A DNA stretch of 40,414 nt from Bacillus methanolicus (GTDB taxonomy: Bacteria > Bacillota > Bacilli > Bacillales > Cytobacillaceae). Positions within the stretch are counted from its first letter, which is position 1, and every line of letters begins with the position of its first letter. The stretch spans positions 15,962 to 56,375 of the forward strand of contig NZ_VTQX01000023.1 in assembly GCF_008764295.1 (NCBI RefSeq), read 5' to 3'. The position numbers were made by a program, and so were the translations under genes. Below are positions 1 through 6,914 of this stretch, one piece after another. The notes below the pieces were generated by a model. It searched no databases. It had not been told where the DNA came from and worked only from the letters and a program-made list of their open reading frames with translations.

Positions 1-37
1 TTGTGTGAGTAAATTATCATAAATATTATTTCAATAT

Positions 38-111
38 GTCCCAGTAGCTCAGCAGGATAGAGCAACAGTTTCCTAAACTGTAGGTCGGGGGTTCGAATCC
101 CTCCTGGGACG
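38..111 (+). tRNA. tRNA-Arg (anticodon CCT)
   Basis: The 74-nt sequence folds as a standard cloverleaf. The 7-bp acceptor stem pairs GTCCCAG (38-44) with CTGGGAC (104-110). The anticodon stem ACAGT/ACTGT encloses the loop TTCCTAA, which puts CCT at positions 34-36, so it reads the rare Arg codon AGG. The T-arm has the usual GGTTCGAATCC core. The discriminator base is G and CCA is not encoded. No other tRNA lies beside it. The DNA just downstream holds broken genes, as is common beside tRNA genes used as integration sites, but I found no repeat of the tRNA 3' end in the window. Confidence 0.95.
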
Positions 112-138
112 TCCTGTATGTTTTAAAGTGTTTTAACG

Positions 139-182
139 AAAAACGCCAACCCCAATTGTATCAAGGGATTGACGTTTTTTAT
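139..182 (+). terminator. Intrinsic terminator after tRNA-Arg
   Basis: An imperfect hairpin pairs AAAAACG (139-145) with CGTTTTT near 173-179, continued by CAA/TTG and CCC/GGG pairs, with two internal mismatches. A run of T residues follows. It sits about 30 nt behind the tRNA and is oriented to end its transcript. Confidence 0.7.
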
Positions 183-273
183 TTTTCTCAAAATCCTGAT
201 GAAACTGAAGTTTTTGATTCTATTTTGCATTTTTCGCATTTGATTTTTAGGTTTCAATTAGTTGCTCAGATGA

Positions 274-663
274 TTAATATTCGCATTCTAATTTTTTGAA
301 ATCTTTTTTATCCCATGTAAGTACAGGGAGATTTTCTTTTGATTTTACACTTAGTAATGCGTCGGCAAAATCAACGTTTTTTTCTGCAAAAACTTTTAAT
401 GCTTAAATTGAAATACTTTCTTCTACTTCCATTATTTCTGCGTCTAAAATTTCTAACAAATATTCGCTTATCAAATGTTTATCTAACTTGTAGAATGACT
501 TTAACGGCCAATAACATTCTGCGATAACTATTGTTGATATAATTAGTTCTGTTTGATTCGTTTCTAATCTTTTAATTAAGTTCTGTATTGCTTGAAAATT
601 TTTTTCATTATCTTTTGTGAGGATTCTAATTAATATATTTGTGTCAACAAGAAACTTATTCAT
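274..663 (-). pseudogene. PIN-domain (VapC-like) toxin gene broken by an in-frame stop
   Basis: Read from ATG 663 the frame gives 86 residues beginning MNKFLVDTNILIRIL, the N-terminal strand of PIN-domain ribonucleases with the first acidic residue D7, and a second acid E49 in the IAE motif. A TAA at 403-405 then interrupts it. The same frame continues without another stop to a TAA at 274-276 and encodes the missing PIN C-terminus: NVDFADALLS (acids D98 and D101) and LPVLTWDKKDFKKLE. The gene would be 129 codons, the usual PIN length, if that one stop were a sense codon. Without the last acids the product cannot form the metal site, so it is probably dead. Family membership is from motifs; the inactivation is inference. 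Confidence 0.8.
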
Positions 664-805
664 TATCTCCTAAAATGTCCTCTCTATAGAATTTCTCAGC
701 AACATCTTTTTGTGCTACTTCTCTCATTATTTCAATATCAATTGGTTTCTCAATTTTTATTTTTCCTATGATTTCACTGAGTTTCTTTTTTTGATCGGTT
801 TTAGA
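656..805 (-). pseudogene. Probable antitoxin remnant upstream of the PIN gene
   Basis: An open frame in the usual antitoxin position ends in TAA at 656-658 and overlaps the PIN-gene ATG by 8 nt, as in translationally coupled toxin-antitoxin pairs. Its C-terminus reads EKFYREDILGDNE, with EIMREVAQKDVA before it. It is open back to 805, where an in-frame TAA lies at 806-808. The only ATG (728-730) would give just 24 residues. It therefore looks like an antitoxin that has lost its N-terminal DNA-binding part. I do not recognise the antitoxin family, so the call rests on position, overlap and the toxin next to it. Confidence 0.4.
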
Positions 806-1020
806 TTAAAAGAATCATTTGTTTCTTTTTATCCAGAATATGGATATAACCAAAGAATGACTCAGGTAATGTTACCTAAATTTTTATCTACTTCTACCTT
901 TTCGTTTCTCCCTGTTTTATTATCCATTTTCCTGCTGGATTCATTTTGTTTAGCTTCTTGCTTACCGCCGCTGGCAGCGAGAATCATTATAGTCGCTAAA
1001 AGTATCATTAATGTTATCAA
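801..1020 (-). pseudogene. Degenerate lipoprotein gene
   Basis: From a possible TTG at 1018-1020 the minus strand reads LITLMILLATIMILAASGGK followed by a hydrophilic linker QEAKQNESSRKMDNKTGRNE. This is a lipoprotein signal peptide, except that the position expected to be the lipidated Cys (LAAC-GG) is Ser (AGC instead of TGC). After VEVDKNL the frame stops at TGA. A neighbouring frame then continues with VTLPESFFG, the usual sequel in Bacillus lipoproteins of this type, and stops at 801-803. There are at least three lesions: no good start, the Cys-to-Ser change and a frameshift. The family resemblance is from memory of similar proteins and needs a search. Confidence 0.5.
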
Positions 1021-1295
1021 GTATTGCTACCAAAGCATATGTACATAATGAAAAATTTAAAGTTACAAATCACCTACATATTAGTGCTTACGTCAGGGAA
1101 TTTTATCCTTAACGAGGAAAATATAATTTCTTTATTAATCACTTTGCTATTGAATCGTTTTTGTCATTACAGCTGCTAATATAAAATCGTTTTTATTTAC
1201 ATTTTTAAATGCCAAAATTTCGTTTTTAACTTGAAGTACACAATTAAAAAATGAACGAACTCTAGTTGGATCCCAATTTAGGAGGAAGTGCAACC

Positions 1296-1736
1296 ATGGC
1301 AATTAATTTCATTCGAGTTTTATTAATTTCTTCTTTAGGGAGCTTATATTTTATTCCTCGAAAAACAATTAAGCGATTTTTGCCAGTAACTACTCTGTCA
1401 CTATTAATCACAATGACCATTAATTTTATTGGAGCACACTTTAATTTATTTAAAGTTAAAGGCGGAATCTCAAATAAAATCATTAATATCTTGTCTCTTG
1501 TTTTGTGTGGTTTTTCTGTTGCTACAATTTGGACATTCAAATTAACATACGGGAAATTTTGGTTATATTTACTGACAAATTTATTGCAAAATTTGCTTTT
1601 TTCATTTCCATTAATAACTTTTTTTGAAAAAACACAATTTCTTAACTATGTGAAGTTTTCCCGGTATCACCATTTATACCTCTCAATGGCAATGGCTTTA
1701 TTTTTATATGGTTATCAAAAATTTATTGATAAGTAA
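1296..1736 (+). CDS. Small integral membrane protein, function unknown
   Basis: The product has 146 residues from the ATG at 1296, which has AGGAGGA at 1280-1286 about 9 nt upstream. An in-frame ATG at 1266 lacks such a site. There are roughly four hydrophobic segments: residues 3-20, 28-50, about 60-85 and 90-110, then a polar stretch and a last hydrophobic segment near the C-terminus. The charged turns carry Arg/Lys, such as PRKTIKRF and KFSRYHHLY. It resembles the many small multi-pass membrane proteins of Bacillaceae in general layout, but I cannot assign a family. It stands alone, with no gene close on the same strand until 1886. Confidence 0.6.
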   Translation: MAINFIRVLLISSLGSLYFIPRKTIKRFLPVTTLSLLITMTINFIGAHFNLFKVKGGISNKIINILSLVLCGFSVATIWTFKLTYGKFWLYLLTNLLQNLLFSFPLITFFEKTQFLNYVKFSRYHHLYLSMAMALFLYGYQKFIDK

Positions 1737-1885
1737 GAGCCAAGAGTTTAATACAGACTCAAATTCGTATTTTAAAACCTAAATTTTTCACTTTTTTCTG
1801 ACAAACACCTATATTTTTAATTATTGTTTATATGCCAAGCACTTGAAAGCATAAAATTAGGAATAACAAAAAAGGCGGAGTGCGA

Positions 1886-2086
1886 GTGAAGACATCTAAT
1901 CATAAATTTATTTTTTACACCATTGAAGGTTCTAAAATAAAATCAATCTTTACGTATGATATTATGTTAGGAACAACCCTTTATTATGTTTTTAAAGCGC
2001 TTTTTTCAATTGAAATTCTTTCATTAATTGGTTGTATCGTTGGAACAGAAGCTGTGAAAAGATTACGAAACTACAAATTTACTTAA
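1886..2086 (+). CDS. Small hypothetical protein with one or two membrane segments
   Basis: From the GTG at 1886 the frame encodes 66 residues, with hydrophobic stretches TLYYVFKALF and EILSLIGCIVG and a basic tail KRLRNYK. A GGCGG sequence at 1874-1879 lies about 6 nt upstream and favours this start over the in-frame GTG at 1880. No homology is recognised. It lies in a strip of broken genes and could itself be the tail of a lost gene, so its status is uncertain. Confidence 0.35.
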   Translation: MKTSNHKFIFYTIEGSKIKSIFTYDIMLGTTLYYVFKALFSIEILSLIGCIVGTEAVKRLRNYKFT

Positions 2087-2153
2087 AATTAGGTTTCCTC
2101 TCTATCCTAGCTCCGTATTTGCCTCCGCTTAGTCTCACTTATTTCACACTCCC

Positions 2154-2182
2154 TTGTCTCAAAAGCGCTTTTTTCGTATAAT
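2154..2182 (+). promoter_or_regulatory. Sigma-A type promoter for the GNAT gene
   Basis: TTGTCT (2154-2159) and a perfect TATAAT (2177-2182) are separated by 17 bp. The start codon of the acetyltransferase lies 27 nt after the -10 box, leaving room only for a short leader with its ribosome site. Confidence 0.75.
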
Positions 2183-2208
2183 TGACCATAAAATAAGGGG
2201 AGACAGAT

Positions 2209-2706
2209 ATGATCATTAGAAAAATTGAAGCAAGCGATGCCGACCAATTTCTGAAGCTATGTAAACAATTAGATGTAGAGTCAAAATTTATGATGTTGGA
2301 GCCACAGGAAAGAAACACTACAGTAGCACAGCAAGAAGAAGCGATAAAAAATATGCACAAAGACGGTTTGTCCGTTATTTTTGTTTGTGAGATTGATGGA
2401 AAGATAGTCGGTCATCTTACAGCAAATCGAGAAAATTATACAAGAATGAAGCATAGTGCGTATATTGTGATCGGAATCCTTAAAAACTTCACCGGTAAAG
2501 GAATAGGGACGCAATTATTCAAAGAGTTAGAGATATGGGCATCTCAGCACCGGATTCACAGACTCGAACTGACAGTGATGTGTCACAATACGCCCGGTAT
2601 TGCACTTTATAAGAAAATGGGTTTTGAAATTGAAGGCGTGAAAAAACATTCTTTAAAAGTCGATCAGCAGTTTATAGATGAATACTATATGGCAAAATTA
2701 TTGTAA
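2209..2706 (+). CDS. GNAT-family N-acetyltransferase
   Basis: The protein has 165 residues, normal for a single GNAT domain. Motif A is visible as ILKNFTGKGIGTQLFKELEIWA, around residues 95-117, with the acetyl-CoA pyrophosphate loop GKGIGT. Motif B follows as LTVMCHNTPGIALYKKMGFEIEG. These place it among acetyl-CoA-dependent N-acetyltransferases of the RimI/ribosomal-type group, which act in the cytoplasm. The acceptor (amino acid, protein N-terminus, antibiotic or polyamine) cannot be told from sequence. The start has AAGGGGAGA at 2195-2203 and its own sigma-A promoter. It is not close enough to galE to be called one operon with confidence. Confidence 0.9.
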   Translation: MIIRKIEASDADQFLKLCKQLDVESKFMMLEPQERNTTVAQQEEAIKNMHKDGLSVIFVCEIDGKIVGHLTANRENYTRMKHSAYIVIGILKNFTGKGIGTQLFKELEIWASQHRIHRLELTVMCHNTPGIALYKKMGFEIEGVKKHSLKVDQQFIDEYYMAKLL

Positions 2707-2838
2707 GCTCCACTTTGCTCCTCCAAACAATGCTCACTCATCTCATGAAACTCGGCTTCACCCAAATTGCCTCTCGCTTCAATCTATATTAAACTTTTAT
2801 TAACAATACAAGATGATAAAATCGGAGGAATTTGAAAT

Positions 2839-3834
2839 ATGAGTGTGTTGGTTTTAGGTGGGGCTGGTTATATAGGCTCTCATGCCGTTTATCAATTAAT
2901 TGACCAAGGTGAAGAGGTTGTCGTTGTTGATAATCTCGAGACAGGGCATGAAGAAGCGGTTCATCCAAAAGCAAAATTTTATAAAGGGGACATTCGTCAT
3001 CTTGAGTTCCTACGATCCGTGTTCGAAGAAGAAACGATTGATGCGGTTCTCCATTTTGCAGCCCATTCTTTAGTCGGAGAATCGATGGAAGTTCCACTTA
3101 AATACTTTGATAACAATGTTTATGGAACACAAGTTTTGCTTCAAGTAATGAACGAGTATGATGTAAGGAAAATTGTCTTTTCTTCCACTGCAGCTACTTA
3201 CGGTGAACCCAAGGCTATTCCCATTTCAGAAACGATGCCGACGAACCCGACGAATACATATGGAGAAACAAAACGGATGATGGAAAGAATCATGAGCTGG
3301 GTCGAGAAAGCACATGGAATCAATTATGTTTCCTTACGCTATTTCAACGTAGCTGGCGCTAGAGAATCTGGAGAAATCGGAGAAGATCATTTTCCCGAAA
3401 CTCATTTAATCCCGCTCCTGCTCCAAACAGCACTTGGGCAGCGACCACATATTACCATCTTTGGGGAGGATTATGACACTGCAGACGGGACATGCATCCG
3501 TGATTACATTCATGTAGAAGATCTCATTGCTGCCCACCTCTTAGCATTGACATATTTAAGAGAAGGTGGAAAAAGTGATATTTTTAATCTTGGTAGTAGC
3601 CAAGGTTTCTCTGTCAAAGAAATGATTGATACGGCAAGACAAATCACAGGTAAAGAGATTCCCGCTTTGTCAGGACCACGCAGAGCTGGCGATCCTAGTA
3701 TTTTAATTGCAAGTTCAGAAAAAGCGCAGCAAGTGTTAGGCTGGACTCCTGTCCGCACCTCCATCACGAAAATTATGGAAGATGCTTGGAGGTGGCATTC
3801 TACACATCCAAACGGCTATCTAAAAGAGAAATAG
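2839..3834 (+). CDS. galE: UDP-glucose 4-epimerase
   Basis: GalE interconverts UDP-glucose and UDP-galactose using bound NAD. The 331-residue protein is of normal length for this extended SDR enzyme. It shows the NAD loop GGAGYIGSH (residues 7-15), the catalytic region FSSTAATYG with S116/T117, and the YxxxK pair Y141 and K145 in [34 protein letters not shown] and the C-terminal DPSILIASS segment are typical GalE signatures. GGAGGAATT lies about 10 nt before the ATG. It converges on UDP-galactopyranose mutase, for which its product UDP-galactose is the substrate, so the two may feed one galactofuranose pathway although they are not co-transcribed. Confidence 0.95.
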   Translation: MSVLVLGGAGYIGSHAVYQLIDQGEEVVVVDNLETGHEEAVHPKAKFYKGDIRHLEFLRSVFEEETIDAVLHFAAHSLVGESMEVPLKYFDNNVYGTQVLLQVMNEYDVRKIVFSSTAATYGEPKAIPISETMPTNPTNTYGETKRMMERIMSWVEKAHGINYVSLRYFNVAGARESGEIGEDHFPETHLIPLLLQTALGQRPHITIFGEDYDTADGTCIRDYIHVEDLIAAHLLALTYLREGGKSDIFNLGSSQGFSVKEMIDTARQITGKEIPALSGPRRAGDPSILIASSEKAQQVLGWTPVRTSITKIMEDAWRWHSTHPNGYLKEK

Positions 3835-3905
3835 CTTGATGATCCACTATAATTTAGGAATGACATGCCTCTAATCATAAGTGTTGCACAACTCAAATAA
3901 GTATG

Positions 3906-3992
3906 TATCGGAGATTTTTGTGATATATCGGCGGAAAATTGATTTTATCGGCGTTTATGGTGATATATCGGTGAAAAAATAAATATATCAGC
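3906..3992. repeat. Five-unit array of TATCGG at exact 20-bp period
   Basis: TATCGG begins at 3906, 3926, 3946 and 3966, and TATCAG at 3986, so five units are spaced at exactly 20 bp. Most are preceded by TGATA or similar and followed by NG then an A/T-rich filler. The filler is not conserved, so only the hexamer and the phase are kept. The array lies in the galE-glf convergent gap, just before the shared terminator. Its role is unknown. Confidence 0.8.
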
Positions 3993-4010
3993 GGATCCAC
4001 CTTAACTGTT

Positions 4011-4049
4011 GAAAAAGCTGTGGCAAAATGGCGTTAACACAGCTTTTTC
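4011..4049. terminator. Bidirectional terminator between galE and glf
   Basis: A perfect 12-bp stem pairs GAAAAAGCTGTG (4011-4022) with CACAGCTTTTTC (4038-4049) around a 15-nt loop. It sits between the convergent 3' ends of galE and glf and has the A/T-rich stem ends that let one hairpin work in both directions. The T-run is inside the stem rather than after it. Confidence 0.7.
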
Positions 4050-4053
4050 GTGG

Positions 4054-5160
4054 TTAATTTAACTCTTTTTTTACTACAGACAAAGCAGCAGCTATCACCT
4101 GATGCATATCATAGTACTTATACATCCCTAATCGGCCACCAAAAATGACTTGTGGTTGTTCGTCGGCAAGTTTGGCATACTGCCTAAATATCTCATTGTT
4201 TCGGGTATCGTTCATTGGATAATAAGGCTCATCGCCCATCTCCCATGTTTTCGGATATTCTCTCGTGATGACGGTTTTCGGCTGATTGCCAAATTCAAAA
4301 TGCTTATGCTCAATAATTCGTGTATACGGGGTTTTGGCGTCCGTATAATTCACGACCGCATTCCCTTGATAGTTTTCCTGATCTAAAACGGATGTTTCAA
4401 ATTGTAGACTGCGATATTCTAATTGGCCAAACTGATAATCAAAAAATTGGTCAATCATGCCCGTATAAACAATTTTCGAATGATCTTTTAAATATTCCGC
4501 TTTATTCGCAAAGAAATCCTTATTCACTTCCACCTCGATTTTCTCGCTGGAGAGCATTTTCTCAATAATTTGTGTATAGCCTCCGATCGGAATCCCTTGG
4601 TAGCGATCGTTAAAGTAATTATTATCATAAGTAAATCGCACAGGAAGACGTTTAATAATAAACGCAGGTAGCTTGGCTGCTTTTCTCCCCCACTGTTTTT
4701 CTGTATAACCCTTAATCAGCTTTTCATAAATATCAATCCCCACTAAGGAAATAGCCTGTTCCTCTAAATTGGTAGGGTTCTCGATATTGGCTTCTTTTCT
4801 TTGTTCCTCAATTTTTGCCTTTGCCTCTTCAGGAGTCGTAACGCCCCATAATTTATGAAAGGTGTTCATATTAAAGGGCAAGTTATAAATCTCCCCGCGG
4901 AAATTTGCAATAGGACTATTCGTATATCGGTTAAACTCGGCAAACTGATTGACATAGTCCCATATTGCTTTATCATTCGTATGAAAAATATGTGCCCCAT
5001 ATTTATGCACGTTGATCCCTGCGATATTTTCCGTATAAATATTCCCACCAATATGCGCTCTTTTTTCAATTACTTTTACTTTTTTTCCTTTTTTGGCTGC
5101 CTCATAAGCGAACGTACTGCCAAACAAACCAGAACCGACAACTAAATAATCAAAACTCAT
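4054..5160 (-). CDS. glf: UDP-galactopyranose mutase
   Basis: Glf converts UDP-galactopyranose to UDP-galactofuranose, the donor for galactofuranose-containing surface glycans, using reduced FAD. The 368-residue length is typical. The FAD-binding motif is YLVVGSGLFGSTFA (G9, G11, G14). Further hallmarks are GGNIYTE, HKYGAHIFHTND, IPIGGYTQIIEKML and the C-terminal FGGRLGMYKYYDMHQVI, which holds the conserved Arg/Tyr-rich substrate site. GGAGGAATATTAGT precedes the ATG. It follows the GT2 gene on the same strand but is separated from it by a hairpin terminator (5190-5232). It is therefore either partly read through or served by a promoter in the 80-nt gap. Confidence 0.95.
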   Translation of the reverse strand: MSFDYLVVGSGLFGSTFAYEAAKKGKKVKVIEKRAHIGGNIYTENIAGINVHKYGAHIFHTNDKAIWDYVNQFAEFNRYTNSPIANFRGEIYNLPFNMNTFHKLWGVTTPEEAKAKIEEQRKEANIENPTNLEEQAISLVGIDIYEKLIKGYTEKQWGRKAAKLPAFIIKRLPVRFTYDNNYFNDRYQGIPIGGYTQIIEKMLSSEKIEVEVNKDFFANKAEYLKDHSKIVYTGMIDQFFDYQFGQLEYRSLQFETSVLDQENYQGNAVVNYTDAKTPYTRIIEHKHFEFGNQPKTVITREYPKTWEMGDEPYYPMNDTRNNEIFRQYAKLADEQPQVIFGGRLGMYKYYDMHQVIAAALSVVKKELN

Positions 5161-5189
5161 ACTAATATTCCTCCAACCAATAATTAAGC

Positions 5190-5232
5190 AAAAATAGCTC
5201 TCTATGAGATTCTTTCATAGAAAGCTATTTTT
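5190..5232 (-). terminator. Terminator or attenuator between the GT2 gene and glf
   Basis: AAAAATAGCT-C-TCTATGA pairs with TCATAGA-A-AGCTATTTTT, a 17-bp stem with one mismatch. Read on the minus strand it follows the GT2 stop and ends in a short T-run. It would reduce glf transcription from the upstream operon and end before the glf ribosome site. Confidence 0.75.
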
Positions 5233-5241
5233 ATATGAACA

Positions 5242-6258
5242 TTAATTGAATCCAACCAATTTCTGTGATATTTTATAGGCTCCTACTGAAATACTGCGTC
5301 CAAACCTACCTGGTAAATTCATTAAGTGCCCCATCATACCATAACGAATATCATGATACAACTCTGAGTCTTTTTCCTTAATATAGTTCCATAAATCTTT
5401 TTTCTTCTGGATATTTTCGGCTGTCCCAGAGCGGATCAAAAGGATTGCCGATACAACTGTAACAATTTCAAGATGATGGAATAAATACTGGCGCAAATTT
5501 GGATTTTTAATTGTGCTTAATGGAATCGTATCGATCATCAACTTATTCACTTTAATCTGTTGGTCAATTCTTTTAATCATGATCTTTTCTTGAACTGACT
5601 GGTCTTCTCTGCCAATATAGTATCTATAAAACTCCACATTCATATAGTACATCGTCTTAACATAGTTAAGAGGAACATAGACAAATAAATTGTCAACATA
5701 AAAAGTATGCTTCGGTAACTCTAACCCGCAGTCTCTTAACAATTGTGTTCGATATATGAGCGAGTGCATTAAAAGATACTGTCCTTTGCGAAATGGCACT
5801 ATATCGTCCCAAGTGAAAACTTCTCCAATTGGCAGCACATTTTCATATTTCATCACTTTCTTGTACTTTGCGCCTTCTTTTTCATAAACGAAATTGCTAA
5901 TCAGCATGTCGATCGTTTGATTTTCTGCTGTAAATTCTTGCAGCTGATGCAATATTTTCAGATAAGCTCTCGTATCAACCCAATCATCGCTGTCAACCAC
6001 CTTCAAATATAAGCCAGTTGCATGACGAATACCTGCATTTACAGCTTCCCCATGTCCACCGTTCTCCTGATGAATCGCCCTGATGATTGAAGGATATTTT
6101 TTAGCATACTCATCTGCAATTAAAGCGGTATTATCAGATGAGCCATCATTCACTATCAGCAGTTCAACACTTTCACCACCAGGCAAAAGAGATTCTATGC
6201 AATATCTCATATAGGCTTCTGAATTATAGCAAGGAATTACCACTGATAATAATTTCAT
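5242..6258 (-). CDS. GT2-family glycosyltransferase
   Basis: This is a GT-A fold inverting glycosyltransferase: SVVIPCYNSEAYMRYCIESLL at the N-terminus, LIVNDGSSDNT for nucleotide binding, NGGHGEAVNAGI, and the metal-binding DXD-type motif VVDSDDW (D89, D91, D92). The remaining 200 residues are the acceptor domain. No convincing membrane helix is seen, so it probably works at the cytoplasmic face. The ATG at 6258 has AAGGAAG 8 nt upstream; a GTG at 6267 touches that site and is less likely, so I count 338 residues. It follows a GtrA-family gene by 14 nt. That pairing is typical of enzymes that load a polyprenyl phosphate with sugar for surface-polymer decoration. The sugar is not defined; galactose or galactofuranose is suggested only by galE and glf nearby. 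Confidence 0.88.
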   Translation of the reverse strand: MKLLSVVIPCYNSEAYMRYCIESLLPGGESVELLIVNDGSSDNTALIADEYAKKYPSIIRAIHQENGGHGEAVNAGIRHATGLYLKVVDSDDWVDTRAYLKILHQLQEFTAENQTIDMLISNFVYEKEGAKYKKVMKYENVLPIGEVFTWDDIVPFRKGQYLLMHSLIYRTQLLRDCGLELPKHTFYVDNLFVYVPLNYVKTMYYMNVEFYRYYIGREDQSVQEKIMIKRIDQQIKVNKLMIDTIPLSTIKNPNLRQYLFHHLEIVTVVSAILLIRSGTAENIQKKKDLWNYIKEKDSELYHDIRYGMMGHLMNLPGRFGRSISVGAYKISQKLVGFN

Positions 6259-6272
6259 TACTCGCACTTCCT

Positions 6273-6908
6273 TTACTTGACCTCGTTTTCAGGCTCTTGC
6301 TTGAAAATAATTTTAAAAATCGGAAAGAACACCCAGAATGAAATAGCACTATTGATAATCATCGTTATAACATCTGCCGTTGTTTCCCCGACTGCTCCCC
6401 AGCCCCAAGTATTCATCAATAGGTTGTAAATTGGAGCTTTGTAAAAGCCTTGTGCTGCCGCTGCCCCTATTGTTATGACAATATAGGCAACTAAGTACCA
6501 AAAAGCAGCTTTCCAAATATTACTGTTTGATTTAAATGTAATACTTCTTTGGGCAAAAAAGTTAATGACTTGGGCAATAGCGATCGTAATCTGCACCGCA
6601 AGGAAATAAGCAAGACCGCCGCCGCCACCGGCAGCAAGGGCTCCAGCGGCATAGTCAAAAACGTAATATGGACTGCCGTCAAAATTGTGACCAAACTGCA
6701 ATACTTGAAAATTTGTAGTGACTAAGGCTGTCTTCGCGAAAATACTCTTAAAAACAGGCATTAATACTAACTGTAACACGGTTATCCCATTGCTTAACAT
6801 AAAGAATACAAGGAACTGGGCAATATTAGGATGTTTTTCTTTATAATTGTTCCAAAATCCTACTGTCCTAGCAAGAACTTTATTATTTTTGTTATCCAGG
6901 TTGCTCAT
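6273..6908 (-). CDS. GtrA-family membrane protein
   Basis: The 211-residue protein has four predicted membrane segments (about 29-52, 90-115, 130-155 and 180-203). It carries the GtrA signature AQVINFFAQRSITFKSN after the second helix, matching the NF-x-x-x-R-x-x-F pattern. GtrA proteins are proposed to flip polyprenyl-phosphate-linked sugars across the membrane or to assist the partner glycosyltransferase. It is longer than the usual 120-150 residues because a loop containing GALAAGGGGGLAYF is inserted between helices 1 and 2. It starts 6 nt after the upstream GH3 stop and is followed closely by the GT2 gene, so the three are surely co-transcribed. Confidence 0.85.
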   Translation of the reverse strand: MSNLDNKNNKVLARTVGFWNNYKEKHPNIAQFLVFFMLSNGITVLQLVLMPVFKSIFAKTALVTTNFQVLQFGHNFDGSPYYVFDYAAGALAAGGGGGLAYFLAVQITIAIAQVINFFAQRSITFKSNSNIWKAAFWYLVAYIVITIGAAAAQGFYKAPIYNLLMNTWGWGAVGETTADVITMIINSAISFWVFFPIFKIIFKQEPENEVK

Positions 6909-6914
6909 TCTATT

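Noticed and set aside
710..1048. Plus-strand open frame of 112 codons
   Set aside because: No ribosome site and an odd Phe/Ser-rich composition; it is the antisense of the lipoprotein and antitoxin remnants.
38..2090. Integrative element bounded by the tRNA-Arg 3' end
   Set aside because: No copy of the tRNA 3' end, no integrase and no phage genes in the window; only decayed genes.
3906..3992. CRISPR array
   Set aside because: Units are only about 6-8 bp with no conserved long repeat, the spacing is 20 bp, and there are no cas genes.
4001..4009. Single ACAGTTAAG (minus strand), a perfect AgrA 9-mer
   Set aside because: Only one copy, with no partner at 21 bp either side, located in a convergent terminator region; probably chance.
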